NCBI GenBank assembly: GCA_020635675.1
Contig: JACJZJ010000001.1
Location: 310,001-374,000, forward strand
Origin: Flavobacteriales bacterium
GTDB lineage: Bacteria > Bacteroidota > Bacteroidia > Flavobacteriales_F > PHOS-HE28
DNA length: 64,000 nucleotides
Reading direction: 5' to 3'
Part shown: positions 8,340 to 18,321 of the stretch, piece by piece
How the letters are laid out: each line of letters starts with the position of its first letter
Position numbering within the stretch: position 1 is the first letter of the stretch
Notes under the pieces: model-generated
The model's input: the letters and a program-made list of their open reading frames with translations, nothing else
Databases searched by the model: none
What the model was told of the DNA's origin: nothing
Made by a program: the position numbers and the translations under genes

Positions 8340-11300
8340 TTGAAGCCTATCCGTCATACGCTCGCCGTTCCCCTTCTCATCGGCGCCATTCAGGCCGTTG
8401 CGCAATGCCCGCAACTGTACGACTATGATGGTGCCTTGTCGAGCAGCCCTGTCTGGTACAGTTGCTCCGGTACGAGCTTCACATTGCTGGTCGCAAGCCC
8501 GAGCACCATCGGCGCCTTCACCATCGATTGGGGTGACGGCGGTCCACTTTACAGCGGTGGGTCCTTGGTGCCGCCGCAATCGGTCAGCCACGTCTACGCG
8601 GCCGCTGTCGCTGAGTACACCCTTACGTTCACTGAGACGCTGACCGGATGTGTGGTCACGGGCACGGTGATCATGGAGGAAAGCACGAGCGCCTCGATCC
8701 AGATCCCCGTGGGCGGCCTCACCCAGGTATGCGCCCCACAGGCGGTCGACTTCATCAACTCAAGCACGAACACCTCTCCGAACACGGTGTTCACCTGGGA
8801 TTTCGGCGATGGATCGCCGCCCTTCGTGACCGACCATACCAACCTCGGTCAAACGATCTCCCACACCTATCTGCCCGGTACGGTGAGCTGTGAGACGACC
8901 GTGCATTTGAGCGCTGAGAACAACTGCAACACGCTGCAGGGGGGACCCAGTCAGGCCACATTCAATCCGATCCGTGTGTGGGACCTTGATAGCGCGCAGA
9001 TCGCCCCATCCGCCACGCTGCTCTGTTGGCCGGACAACGAAGTCACCTACCTGAACACGACGGATCGCAATTGCGTCTCCCAAGGGAACATCTACCAGCG
9101 CTTCGAATACTGGAATTTCGGCGACTACTGGGGTGCTGGTCACGATTCCATCATCGATTGGACACCCTGGCCGCCCACATTTCCGCATACCATCGCCTAT
9201 CCGGGCATCGGCAGCTATGATGTCATGATGCTCGACAGCAACTATTGCGGTGTCGATACGGCCTACGTGACCATCACCATCGTGCCTCCGCCGAGCGTCA
9301 CCCTGACCGTGATGCCCGATACCATCTGCGCCGGGGAGACCGCATTCTTCGCACAGACGACGATCGGAGGGGCGAACTACTTCGAATGGGACTTCGATAT
9401 CGGCAGCGGATTCCAGTGGACGGGTGCCGGAGACCAGGCGCACACCTATGGTACGGCCGGAAACTACATCATCAGCTACGCGGCCAGCATCCAGGGTGCC
9501 ACGGCCGGTTGCGCGGATACGGCCACGACCGCCCTTGTCGTACTGCCAAGCCCGAACGCCTTGTTCACGGTCGATCACGACGCGGCATGCGACTCCCTGA
9601 CGGTGACGTTCTCCAACACCTCCCTGGGTGGTGTTCAGCGCCTCTGGGACTTCGGCGATGGGACTTCGAGCACGGCCATCACCCCACCCCCACACCTGTA
9701 CAGCACACCGGGCACCTACACAGTGACGCTTACGGTGACCAATGCACAGGGCTGCCAGGACCAGTCCTCCCTGGATATCCATGTGTATCCACCACCGACC
9801 GTGCAGATCGGTGCGATCAACGTGTGCGAGGGGGAGCCGGCACAATTCACCGACCTGACCAACTACGATACGGGAAATGAGGCCATCACATGGGCTTGGG
9901 AGTTCGGGGATGGAGATACCAGTGATGTGCAGGACCCCTTGCATCTGTACGGGGCGTCCTCGGCATATGTGGTCCTGTTGACGGTGACCACTCCCTACTG
10001 CTCCGGCACCGGTACGGAGAACGTGCTGGTCGAGGCCAAGCCCACCGCGGCGTTCATGCCGCTGCCGGCGATCGGCTGTTCGCCACTGGACGTCCAGTTC
10101 AACAATGCCAGTAGCGGTGCCGTGGACTACCTCTGGGTTTTCGGTGATGGCTCGTCCAGCACTGCCAATGCACCGGTCCACACCTATTCGAACGCCGGAC
10201 CCGGCAACGCGGTGGACACGGTGCTGCTGGTCGCCTCCACACCATCAGGATGTGCCGACACGGCCATCGCCACTGTCACTGTCGCACCCCCTGTGGTGGC
10301 CCAGTTCACGCACGATGCCCTCCCGGGTTGTGCACCCATGGACGTGCACTTCACCAACCAGAGCAGCGGCGCCACGAACTATGAATGGGACTTCGGCGAC
10401 GGCACCTCCAGCACACAGGTCGCTCCCGTCCATCAGTATACGAACACCACGCTCTACCTCCAGGTGAACACCGTGACCCTGATCGCCACCTCACCGGCAG
10501 GTTGTGCGGATACGGCAGTGCAGAACATCCTTGTCTATCCGACGCCGGACTTCACCTTCGTGGCACAACCGGACAGTGGGTGCGCCCCCCTGAACGTCGC
10601 CTTTCCGAGCATCGTCGGTGCGGTCTCATACCAATGGGATTTCGGTGATGGTACCAGCGGCAGCGGTCCCTCGCCACAACACATCTATCAGAATACGGGC
10701 ACGTCGGTCGTGACCTATCCGGTGACGATGATCGGAGCGAACGCCTTTGGTTGTGTTGATACGGCCCAAGGCTCCGTGAGCGTCTTTCCGCTGCCATCGG
10801 CCCAGTTCACTCTGGGTGCTCTCTCCGGTTGCCATCCTTTGACCGCCCTCATCGACAACTCGTCCACCGGGGCCACAACGTTCCAGTGGAACTACGGCGA
10901 CGGTCAGACCAGTGATACGACGGCCTTGCAACACACGCACACCTGGTACAATTTCCTTGGGCCCGGCCCGGCGACGTATCCGGTGACGCTGACCGCCACG
11001 AGCGCCCACGGTTGCAGCAGCCTGGCCACGAAGCAGGTCGAGGTCTATCCGTCCGTGAACGCGGCCTTCGTGGCCGACACCGCGGGCTGTTCTCCGTTCG
11101 ATCCGGGATTCACGAACCTGTCAACGGGCGCCTCGGATTTCTTGTGGACGTTCGGGGATGGGTCGGGCTCCATCGCCACGTCCCCCGCACATCTGTACGT
11201 GGCGCAGGGGCTCAACGATGTGGTGTATACCGCCATGCTGCTGGCGACCTCCGCGTATGGCTGCACGGATACCGCGACATGGAGCGTCAATGTGCATCCC

Positions 11301-12857
11301 GCTCCGATCGCGCAGTTCGACCCGGTGAACAACATGGGTTGTCAACCCTTTCAGGCCCAGTTCCATGATCAGACGATCGGATCGATCAGCAACGAGTGGG
11401 TCTTTGGAGATGGTTCGGGCACGACGACCACCCCGGGGGATGTCGGACATGTATACGCCCATTCGGATACCGTGCCTGTTGTTTTCGATGTGCTTCAGAT
11501 CGCCATGTCGGCCTTCGGTTGTGTCGATACGGCCTTGGAACATGTGGAGGTCCATCCGGAGGTGCAGGCAGTGTTCAGTGCGCCGTTGGATGGTTGTTCA
11601 CCGCTCACGGTGAACCCCCTGAACAGCTCGACCGGTGCCGGCTCCTATCTGTGGGACATGGGGGATGGGACGATGCTCGTAGGAGCCGGGCCGAGCCACA
11701 CTTACGTCAACACCACGAACGCGACGCAGTCCTGGACGATCACCCTGATAGCCACGTCGGCATTCGGGTGTGCGGATACTTCACAGCAGGTGGTGCACGT
11801 GCATCCGACGCCGGAAGCCGTCTTTCAGGCCACACCGTTCACGCAGCAATACCCGGCGTCCACGGTCACCATCGCGAACAATACGCCGGCAGGCCCATGG
11901 AGCTATGCCTGGGACCTTGGTGACGGGACGACATCAAGCACGGCAACACCTGGCTCCTACAACTACGGCACCTGGGGTGCCTTCACGATCACCCTGGTCG
12001 TGAGCGAGGGGATCTGCAGTGATACGGCCACCCAGATGGTCGAGATCACACCACCCTTGCCGACCGTCGGTTTCATCGGTTCCGCGGAAGGGTGTGTGCC
12101 CCTGACGGTGGATTTCACGAATACCTCGCTGCTGGCCGTCAGCTATCAATGGAACTTCGGTGATGGTGGCTCGTCGACGGCCGATGATCCTGTCTACACC
12201 TACACGCAACCGGGGACCTATTCCGTGACCTTGACGGCCTGGAGCAGTGGTGGTGGGGTCAGCAGCGTGGTCCACGTGGACTCGGTGGTCGTACACCCGA
12301 AAGCCACGGCCTACTTCGTATTGCAGCCGGACGAGGTGATCGTCCCGAGCCAGCCGGTATTCCTCTATAACCTATCCGGCAATGCCACCAGCTATGTCTG
12401 GGATTTCGGAGATGGTACGGGATCGACCGAACTGGATCCGGTGCACTACTACCAGGATCCCGGCGAATTCGACGTGACCTTGATCGCCAACAACGCCTGG
12501 AACTGCCCCGACACTTTCGCCCTCCAGGGCGCAGTGCTCGGTTCGGACGCGGGAGACATCCGTTTCCCCAACGCCTTCACACCTGGCAACTCAGGACCGA
12601 CCGATGGCGTATACGACCCTCAGAGCTTCGACAATGACTTCTTCTTCCCGGTATATGAGGGCGTGGAGCGATACCGTCTTCAGGTCTTCGACCGGTGGGG
12701 AGAGCTCGTTTTCGAGACCAGCGATGTCAAGGTGGGTTGGGATGGTTATTACAGAGGCGCACCTGCCAAACAGGACGTTTACGCCTGGAAGGCGCAAGTC
12801 CAGTTCAGCGATGGCCGTGAACAAGTGCTCACCGGAGACGTGACCTTATTGCGATAG
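8340..12857 (+). CDS. Large secreted multi-PKD adhesin with gliding-motility-type T9SS C-terminal domain
   Basis: 1505-residue exported surface protein. N-terminal signal peptide ends near AVAQ. About fifteen PKD-type beta-sandwich repeats follow, each marked by a WDFGDG-like core (WDFGDGTSS, WEFGDGDTS, WVFGDGSSS, WNYGDGQTS and variants) and an alternating 'GCADT' motif. The last 95 residues (PNAFTPGN ... VFDRWGELVFET ... YAWKAQV ... TLLR) are the type B sorting domain used by the type IX secretion system. The start is a TTG at 8340: the frame is closed upstream by TGA at 8298-8300 and the next ATG would remove the signal peptide. Followed by a TPR/PD40 protein and PorP/SprF, the usual set for SprB-like adhesins in gliding Bacteroidota. 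The ligand is unknown. Confidence 0.9.
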   Translation: MKPIRHTLAVPLLIGAIQAVAQCPQLYDYDGALSSSPVWYSCSGTSFTLLVASPSTIGAFTIDWGDGGPLYSGGSLVPPQSVSHVYAAAVAEYTLTFTETLTGCVVTGTVIMEESTSASIQIPVGGLTQVCAPQAVDFINSSTNTSPNTVFTWDFGDGSPPFVTDHTNLGQTISHTYLPGTVSCETTVHLSAENNCNTLQGGPSQATFNPIRVWDLDSAQIAPSATLLCWPDNEVTYLNTTDRNCVSQGNIYQRFEYWNFGDYWGAGHDSIIDWTPWPPTFPHTIAYPGIGSYDVMMLDSNYCGVDTAYVTITIVPPPSVTLTVMPDTICAGETAFFAQTTIGGANYFEWDFDIGSGFQWTGAGDQAHTYGTAGNYIISYAASIQGATAGCADTATTALVVLPSPNALFTVDHDAACDSLTVTFSNTSLGGVQRLWDFGDGTSSTAITPPPHLYSTPGTYTVTLTVTNAQGCQDQSSLDIHVYPPPTVQIGAINVCEGEPAQFTDLTNYDTGNEAITWAWEFGDGDTSDVQDPLHLYGASSAYVVLLTVTTPYCSGTGTENVLVEAKPTAAFMPLPAIGCSPLDVQFNNASSGAVDYLWVFGDGSSSTANAPVHTYSNAGPGNAVDTVLLVASTPSGCADTAIATVTVAPPVVAQFTHDALPGCAPMDVHFTNQSSGATNYEWDFGDGTSSTQVAPVHQYTNTTLYLQVNTVTLIATSPAGCADTAVQNILVYPTPDFTFVAQPDSGCAPLNVAFPSIVGAVSYQWDFGDGTSGSGPSPQHIYQNTGTSVVTYPVTMIGANAFGCVDTAQGSVSVFPLPSAQFTLGALSGCHPLTALIDNSSTGATTFQWNYGDGQTSDTTALQHTHTWYNFLGPGPATYPVTLTATSAHGCSSLATKQVEVYPSVNAAFVADTAGCSPFDPGFTNLSTGASDFLWTFGDGSGSIATSPAHLYVAQGLNDVVYTAMLLATSAYGCTDTATWSVNVHPAPIAQFDPVNNMGCQPFQAQFHDQTIGSISNEWVFGDGSGTTTTPGDVGHVYAHSDTVPVVFDVLQIAMSAFGCVDTALEHVEVHPEVQAVFSAPLDGCSPLTVNPLNSSTGAGSYLWDMGDGTMLVGAGPSHTYVNTTNATQSWTITLIATSAFGCADTSQQVVHVHPTPEAVFQATPFTQQYPASTVTIANNTPAGPWSYAWDLGDGTTSSTATPGSYNYGTWGAFTITLVVSEGICSDTATQMVEITPPLPTVGFIGSAEGCVPLTVDFTNTSLLAVSYQWNFGDGGSSTADDPVYTYTQPGTYSVTLTAWSSGGGVSSVVHVDSVVVHPKATAYFVLQPDEVIVPSQPVFLYNLSGNATSYVWDFGDGTGSTELDPVHYYQDPGEFDVTLIANNAWNCPDTFALQGAVLGSDAGDIRFPNAFTPGNSGPTDGVYDPQSFDNDFFFPVYEGVERYRLQVFDRWGELVFETSDVKVGWDGYYRGAPAKQDVYAWKAQVQFSDGREQVLTGDVTLLR

Positions 12858-12861
12858 TACC

Positions 12862-14457
12862 ATGAACAAACGAGCGAACCTTCTCACCATGGCCATTTTG
12901 CTGGCCTTTGTGGCGCATGCCCAAACCGGGTTCAAACGCGTGCATGACCGTATGTTGGACGAGGCCCAGTTCCTTTTCAATACCGGGGACTATCTGGAAG
13001 CTTCCAGGATCTACGAGCGGCTTCTTCCGGTGGACACCAACTTCACCCAGGTGGCCTACGAGCTGGGTCAGTGCTATCTGCAACTGCCCGGGCAGAAGAG
13101 CAAGGCCGTTCCGCTCTTCGAGCGCGGTGTCCGCCAGGGGCACACCGAATCGTTCTATCAACTCGCCCTGGCGCGTCATCGGCAGGAACGATTCAACGAG
13201 GAGATCGATCTGCTGAACAAGTACGAACAATTGTTCCATCGCGAAGTGGACGACCCGGAAGTGGAGCGACACATCGCCATGGCCCGGGCAGCAAGGGCAC
13301 TGGAGCAGACACCGACCGACCTGGGGATCTTCAACATGGGACCACGCATCAACGGTCCCGACCACGACTATTGCCCCTTGATCACCGCGGACGGCAATAC
13401 CCTGTATTTCACCTCGCGGCGTGAAGGGACGACCGGCGACATGCGGGACCCGAACCGCCAGTACTTCGAGGATATCTATGTGGCGCACCGTGTGGACGGT
13501 ATCTGGTCGGAGGCCGTGAATGCGGGACCGCCCCTGAACACGTCCCTTCACGACGCCACCGTCGGCCTGGACCCCGATGGTACGGCGATGATCATCTACC
13601 GCACCGGCAGGGACCTTGTCAGTGGCGATCTTTTCGAATCGAAACTGGTCGACGGAAATTGGACGGAGCCCGATTACATGACCGAGCGGATCAACTCGCC
13701 CTATCAGGAAGCCAGTGCCAGTATTTCCCCGGACCATAATGAGATCTATTTCAGCAGCGATCGTCCGGGAGGTTTCGGAGGCAAGGACCTGTATCGGATA
13801 CGCCGTCTGCCGAACGGCCAGTGGAGCATGCCTCTCAACCTCGGGCCAACCGTGAATACACCGTACGATGAGGATGGCCCGTTCATCCACAGCGATGGTA
13901 CCACCTTGTTCTTCAGCTCGAACGGCCACGGCACCATGGGGGGCTATGACATCTTCAAAACGGTTCTGATCGACCCGGACCACAACGGCTGGGGTGATCC
14001 TGAGAACATGGGCTATCCGCTGAACACGGTGAACGATGACATCTATTTCTGCCTGTCGGCCGATGGTACGACCGGATATCTGTCCAGCGAGCGGCCGGGT
14101 GGAATGGGGGCCCAGGACATCTATCGTGTGGAGTTCCCCACCAGTCAGTTGAACTACACGGTCGTTCATGGTCTGGTGGTGGACGCTGCCGACCGGCCGC
14201 TGAAAGCGCGTATCCTATTGACGGGCGGTGAAGGGGATGAAGTGATCGGCATTTACAACACGAACGCGCGGAACGGCCATTATCTCATGATCGTGCAGCC
14301 TGACAAACACTACCATATGCGGGTGGAGGCCGATGGCCACGTGACGGCGGACGAGCTCCTGAGCACGACCTCCGCAGGGAACGTCCAGGAGATGGGCAAG
14401 GAGACCCGGCTGTTGACCATCGAGGAGACCGAACGGCTCTCACGGAATGAACCCTAG
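12862..14457 (+). CDS. Exported TPR and PD40 (WD40-like) protein, PorE-like without OmpA domain
   Basis: 531 residues with signal peptide ending near AHAQ. Residues about 25-140 form TPR-like helices (LFNTGDYLEASRIYERLL, YELGQCYLQL). The middle carries PD40/TolB-type beta-propeller repeats (PLITADGNTLYFTSRR, ASISPDHNEIYFSSDRPGG, FIHSDGTTLFFSSNGHG, LSADGTTGYLSSERPGG). A carboxypeptidase-regulatory-like domain ends it (VVHGLVVDAADRPLKARI). This is the order TPR, propeller, CRD known from PorE of the T9SS, but the peptidoglycan-binding OmpA domain is absent. Four bases after the PKD adhesin and overlapping the porP start by 11 bases, so co-expressed. Probably helps to tether or assemble the adhesin at the outer membrane. 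Confidence 0.82.
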   Translation: MNKRANLLTMAILLAFVAHAQTGFKRVHDRMLDEAQFLFNTGDYLEASRIYERLLPVDTNFTQVAYELGQCYLQLPGQKSKAVPLFERGVRQGHTESFYQLALARHRQERFNEEIDLLNKYEQLFHREVDDPEVERHIAMARAARALEQTPTDLGIFNMGPRINGPDHDYCPLITADGNTLYFTSRREGTTGDMRDPNRQYFEDIYVAHRVDGIWSEAVNAGPPLNTSLHDATVGLDPDGTAMIIYRTGRDLVSGDLFESKLVDGNWTEPDYMTERINSPYQEASASISPDHNEIYFSSDRPGGFGGKDLYRIRRLPNGQWSMPLNLGPTVNTPYDEDGPFIHSDGTTLFFSSNGHGTMGGYDIFKTVLIDPDHNGWGDPENMGYPLNTVNDDIYFCLSADGTTGYLSSERPGGMGAQDIYRVEFPTSQLNYTVVHGLVVDAADRPLKARILLTGGEGDEVIGIYNTNARNGHYLMIVQPDKHYHMRVEADGHVTADELLSTTSAGNVQEMGKETRLLTIEETERLSRNEP

Positions 14458-15448
14458 GTGGCATCTCGGCTGGACGATCGTGATGTGCATATCGGGGCTG
14501 CACGCCCAGGATGCGCAATTCACGCAATTCTATGCCGTGCCCACCTATGTGAGCCCCGCCTTCGCGGGCACGAGCCTGCAGAGTCGATGCGCCCTGGCCT
14601 ATCGTGATCAGTGGCCCAGCATTCCAGGTGCGTTCGTCACGTACGATGCATCCTACGACCACTACCTGCGCAACATGAACAGCGGAGTGGGGTTACTGAT
14701 CACCCATGACCGCGCCGGCTCCGGGGCGCTTCGCTATACGAGCATCGCCGCTCAATACGCGTACGAGATCGAGCTGAAGCGAAAGGTGTTCCTGAGGCCC
14801 GCTCTTCAGGTCGGTATTGTCGATCACGCCGTCGACCTGAACAAGTTGACCTTCGGCGACCAGTTGGTCCGGGGCGATGAAATCGCGACCTATGAGAACA
14901 TCGATCGCCGCGAGGTGAAGTACGCCGACGTCGGTGCCGGTCTTCTGTTCTTCTCACCCACGAATTGGCTGGGGATCGCCTTCCACCACATGAACGAGCC
15001 GGACCAGTCGCTCCTGTTGAACGAGACCAAGGTGCCGATGAAGCTCAGCCTGCATGGAGGCCATCGGTCCGCCATCCGGACCCGCATCATCCAAAAGCAC
15101 CCACAAAGCGCGGTGTTCGCCTTCAACTATCGCGCTCAGGGCGAATACGACCAACTGGACCTGGGGGCCTACTATGAGCGCGAGCCGTTCTACACCGGCC
15201 TTTGGTACCGGGGCATACCGCTGCTCAAGGGGTACGCCCCGGGCCATCCGAACAATGATGCGATAGCCCTGCTGGTCGGTTTCATCGTGAAGGACATGCG
15301 CATCGGATACAGTTACGACCTGACCATCTCCCAGCTCGGTGCACGGTCCGGCGGAGCGCACGAGTTGACGCTAGGATACGAGTTCGCGGACCGTCGAAAG
15401 AAGAAGGCGATGAGCAAGCGCAGGGTGGTCCCCTGCGCCAAGTTCTGA
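14447..15448 (+). CDS. Type IX secretion system membrane protein PorP/SprF family
   Basis: 333-residue outer-membrane beta-barrel protein of the PorP/SprF family. Signal peptide ends near GLHAQ. The diagnostic N-terminus DAQFTQFYAVPTYVSPAFAG is followed by YRDQWP and a barrel of alternating strands; GVGLLITHDRAGSGALRY and LGIAFHHMNEPDQSLL are family blocks. The end is basic (RRKKKAMSKRRVV). PorP/SprF proteins help to export or anchor specific T9SS substrates; as the last gene of this operon it most likely serves the PKD adhesin at 8340. Overlaps the preceding gene by 11 bases. Faces the uup gene on the other strand four bases away. Confidence 0.92.
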   Translation: MNPRWHLGWTIVMCISGLHAQDAQFTQFYAVPTYVSPAFAGTSLQSRCALAYRDQWPSIPGAFVTYDASYDHYLRNMNSGVGLLITHDRAGSGALRYTSIAAQYAYEIELKRKVFLRPALQVGIVDHAVDLNKLTFGDQLVRGDEIATYENIDRREVKYADVGAGLLFFSPTNWLGIAFHHMNEPDQSLLLNETKVPMKLSLHGGHRSAIRTRIIQKHPQSAVFAFNYRAQGEYDQLDLGAYYEREPFYTGLWYRGIPLLKGYAPGHPNNDAIALLVGFIVKDMRIGYSYDLTISQLGARSGGAHELTLGYEFADRRKKKAMSKRRVVPCAKF

Positions 15449-15452
15449 TGCC

Positions 15453-17318
15453 TCAATCGGCCTCGTCCGCCTTGTTGGAAAGCTCGATCCAGCGGTCCGA
15501 CATGCGCTCCAGCAGACGTATCGTCTCCTCGAGCTCCAGGCCCCGTCTCGCCAATTCTTCGTGATCGAGCGACGTGTCGTTCATCGCCGCGAGCAGATCA
15601 TCCCTTCGCGATTCTTGTTCTGGGATCTCCGCTTCCAGGCGTTCCAGCTCCAAGCGCTGCGCATAGGTGATCTTCTTCGGCCTGGGCCCCGGTCGGAGGG
15701 TCCTGGCCTTTCGCGGGGCCGCATCCCCATCAGCCACCTGGCTCGCCTGCTGACCGCGAAGGTCGGAGTAGCTGCCCACATGCTCACGGATCCTCCCGGC
15801 CCCCTCGAACACGAGCAATCGGTCACAGACCTTGTCGAGGAAGAAGCGGTCGTGGGTCACCACGAGGATGCATGCATCGAGGTCGACAAGGAAGTCCTCC
15901 AATGCATTGAGCCCCGCGATGTCCAGGTCATTGGTCGGCTCATCGAGCACGAGCACATTGGGGTTCAGCATGAGCACGGTGCAGAGATGCAGACGTCGTC
16001 GTTCGCCGCCGCTCAGGGTGCTGGCATATTGCCATTGTTTCTCACGGTCGAACAGGAACCGTTCGAGGAGCTGTGCTGCCGAGAGCGTTCGTCCTTTGGT
16101 GAGCGGGATCACCTCGGCGATGTCGCGCACCACATCGATCACACGCTTGTCCTCCTTCAGGCGGAGACCCTGCTGATCGAACAGTCCGAGCACCACCGTA
16201 TCGCCAATGGTCACCTTGCCCAGGTCGGGCGCCATGCGGCCTGTGAGCAGTTCGATGAAGGTGCTCTTTCCGACCCCGTTCGGACCCACGATGCCGATCC
16301 GATCACCCCGTTTCAGCGAGTAACTGAACTTCTCGACGATGGTCCTTTCACCGAACCGCTTCGCGAGATTGCGCACCTCGATCACCTTGCCGCCGAGGCG
16401 TTCCATCTTCACTTCGATGCGCATCGCTCCATCGCGGTGCCTGCGCCCAGCGGCATCCTTCAACTCATCGAAGGCCGCGAGCCGGCTCTTGCTCTTGGTA
16501 CCCCTGGCGCGGGGCATGCGGCGCACCCATTCGAGCTCATGCCTCATCAAGGCCTGGAGCTTCTGATGCGTGGCTTCGCGCACCTCTTCCGCAAGGGCCT
16601 TTTTCTCCACATAATAGCCGTAGTCGCCTTTGTACCGGGCCAGTGTCCCCTGGTCCAGTTCGATGATCTCATCACAAACGTTGTCCAGGAAATAGCGGTC
16701 GTGCGTGACGAACAGCACGGTCGGTCCCGAGCGCGTGAGCTCCGTTTCGAGCTGTTCGATCATATCCAGGTCGAGATGGTTCGTAGGCTCGTCGAGCACG
16801 AGCACCTCCGGACCGGAAAGAAGCGTTCGCGCCAAAGCCAGGCGCTTCTGCTGACCACCTGAAAGCGTGCCTACCGGTTGTTCCAGATCGCGCAGGCCGA
16901 ATTGGTAGAGCAGGCTACGGGCACGCGCTTCATGGTCCCAGGCCTGCAGTTCCTCCACACGATCGATGCTGCTTTGGAGCTCGTTCGGTGGTGCGTGCCG
17001 CGCTACGGCATGCGCGTAGGCGCGGATCGCGCTGCTCACCGGGTCGTCGCGATCTAGCATCTCGTCCACGAGGCTTCGTTCACCCGTCATGCGGACGTCC
17101 TGTGGCAGGTAGGCGACGCGCACGCCCTTGTTGAACGTCACGAGGCCTTCGTCCGGTCGTTCGATCCCGGCGATGCAGCGCAGCAGGGTGCTCTTGCCGG
17201 CGCCATTGCGCGCGATCAAGGCCATGCGCTGGCCCTTCTCCAAGCCGAAGGACACGCCGGTGAAGAGTTCGCGCGGCCCGTAGCGCTTGCCCAGGTTCTC
17301 GATGGAAAGGACGTTCAT
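15453..17318 (-). CDS. uup: ABC-F family ATPase, Uup type
   Basis: 621-residue soluble protein with two ABC ATPase domains and no membrane domain. Walker A sites GAGKSTLL and GVGKSTFI, signatures LSGGQQKR and LSGGERRR, Walker B VLVLDEPTNHLD and VLVLDEPTNDLD. The two domains are joined by the charged linker typical of ABC-F, and the C-terminus (from about KKITYAQRLELERLEAEI) is the coiled coil that marks the Uup branch. ABC-F proteins act on ribosomes or, for Uup, affect ribosome assembly and excision of transposons. Start ATG 17318 gives MNVLSIENLGKRYG; a further 19 open codons upstream overlap the PhyH gene. Its ATG overlaps the PhyH stop (ATGA), so the two are coupled. Confidence 0.92.
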   Translation of the reverse strand: MNVLSIENLGKRYGPRELFTGVSFGLEKGQRMALIARNGAGKSTLLRCIAGIERPDEGLVTFNKGVRVAYLPQDVRMTGERSLVDEMLDRDDPVSSAIRAYAHAVARHAPPNELQSSIDRVEELQAWDHEARARSLLYQFGLRDLEQPVGTLSGGQQKRLALARTLLSGPEVLVLDEPTNHLDLDMIEQLETELTRSGPTVLFVTHDRYFLDNVCDEIIELDQGTLARYKGDYGYYVEKKALAEEVREATHQKLQALMRHELEWVRRMPRARGTKSKSRLAAFDELKDAAGRRHRDGAMRIEVKMERLGGKVIEVRNLAKRFGERTIVEKFSYSLKRGDRIGIVGPNGVGKSTFIELLTGRMAPDLGKVTIGDTVVLGLFDQQGLRLKEDKRVIDVVRDIAEVIPLTKGRTLSAAQLLERFLFDREKQWQYASTLSGGERRRLHLCTVLMLNPNVLVLDEPTNDLDIAGLNALEDFLVDLDACILVVTHDRFFLDKVCDRLLVFEGAGRIREHVGSYSDLRGQQASQVADGDAAPRKARTLRPGPRPKKITYAQRLELERLEAEIPEQESRRDDLLAAMNDTSLDHEELARRGLELEETIRLLERMSDRWIELSNKADEAD

Positions 17319-18298
17319 ACGGCGGCCGTGTCCTCCTCGACCCATGCCACGCGCTGGGTCAGCTCGTGGTAGCAAAGCACATCCTCCGCGAAATAGTGTG
17401 CGGCCATGCTCCTGCGGGATGCGTTGGGGGTGCTCATCCGCATGCCGCCATGTAGCAGGTTCGCGTGCCAGATGAGCACATCACCAGGACGTGCCAGGAA
17501 GGTCTCCGCTTGAAGATGATGCTCCTCGATCGCCCGGGCCACCGTGGATTCGTAACGGGCATAGGCATCCTCACCGATCGTGAAGGCGCCGCCACCATGA
17601 TCGAAGGTGGGGTTCAGGATGTAGGGGAGCCTGTGCGACCCGGGGTAGAACACGAGTGGACCATTGTCCGGGGTGATGGTTTCCAAGGCGACCCACGCCG
17701 CGGCCAGGTATCCGAGCGGATGGGTGGTCATGTGGATCGTGTCGGAATGGGCGGCCTGTTCGCTCCCGGTGAGGAAATTGATGGTCTGGAAAAGACGCAT
17801 CCGCCTGCCGAGCAACAGGTCGAGCACGTCGAGGATGCGCCGGTCATTGGCCATGGCCCGGACCGCGGCGCTCTTGCGGTAGGCGAACATGATCTTGCGG
17901 CCGGTGAAGTTGAAATCGACGACCCCTTCACCCACGAGCCTGTCGATCTCGCCGTTCACGGCATCGACTTCCGCAGCCGTGAACAGCCCACGGAGGATGA
18001 CATAGCCTTTGTCCGGCCACTGCAGCAAGGCCTGACGGATATCGGGGGGCAGCGCCTGGATCCTTGCATCCCTGCCGAGGCGCTCACGGGCATCCGCGCG
18101 GTCGAGCCAAGGCTGCTCGGTCCCGGCGGATGGCATCACCGAACTATCGATGGGCAGGAGGGGGCTGCGCGAAATGCCGTATTTGCGGTACATCCGTCGC
18201 GCATGTACCATACGTGCCGGATTCATCAGGTTCAGCAGCACATAGTTGGCCTTGAACGTGCGGAGCCTGCCGTAGTACCGGTCGAGCCACTTGCGCAT
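17315..18298 (-). CDS. Phytanoyl-CoA dioxygenase (PhyH) family Fe(II)/2-oxoglutarate oxygenase
   Basis: 327 residues. The iron facial triad is visible: H-S-D within AAHSDTIHMTTHP, and the distal histidine in GDVLIWHANLLHGG followed by the arginine-containing NASRRSMAAHYF expected to hold 2-oxoglutarate. PhyH proteins hydroxylate diverse small molecules (acyl-CoA, ectoine, natural products), so the substrate is unknown. The first 80 residues are extra to the core and basic. First gene of a two-gene operon with uup. A perfect TAnnTTTG lies four bases before the start. Confidence 0.88.
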   Translation of the reverse strand: MRKWLDRYYGRLRTFKANYVLLNLMNPARMVHARRMYRKYGISRSPLLPIDSSVMPSAGTEQPWLDRADARERLGRDARIQALPPDIRQALLQWPDKGYVILRGLFTAAEVDAVNGEIDRLVGEGVVDFNFTGRKIMFAYRKSAAVRAMANDRRILDVLDLLLGRRMRLFQTINFLTGSEQAAHSDTIHMTTHPLGYLAAAWVALETITPDNGPLVFYPGSHRLPYILNPTFDHGGGAFTIGEDAYARYESTVARAIEEHHLQAETFLARPGDVLIWHANLLHGGMRMSTPNASRRSMAAHYFAEDVLCYHELTQRVAWVEEDTAAV

Positions 18299-18302
18299 GG
18301 GT

Positions 18303-18310
18303 CAAAATTA
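18303..18310 (-). promoter_or_regulatory. -7 promoter element TAATTTTG of the PhyH-uup operon
   Basis: Exact TAnnTTTG, four bases upstream of the ATG at 18298. Predicts a leaderless transcript or a start site inside the first codons. Confidence 0.55.
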
Positions 18311-18321
18311 GGAGGAGGACC

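Noticed and set aside
8760..10181. Long minus-strand frame inside the PKD adhesin
   Set aside because: Mirror of the WDFGDG repeats; no independent features.
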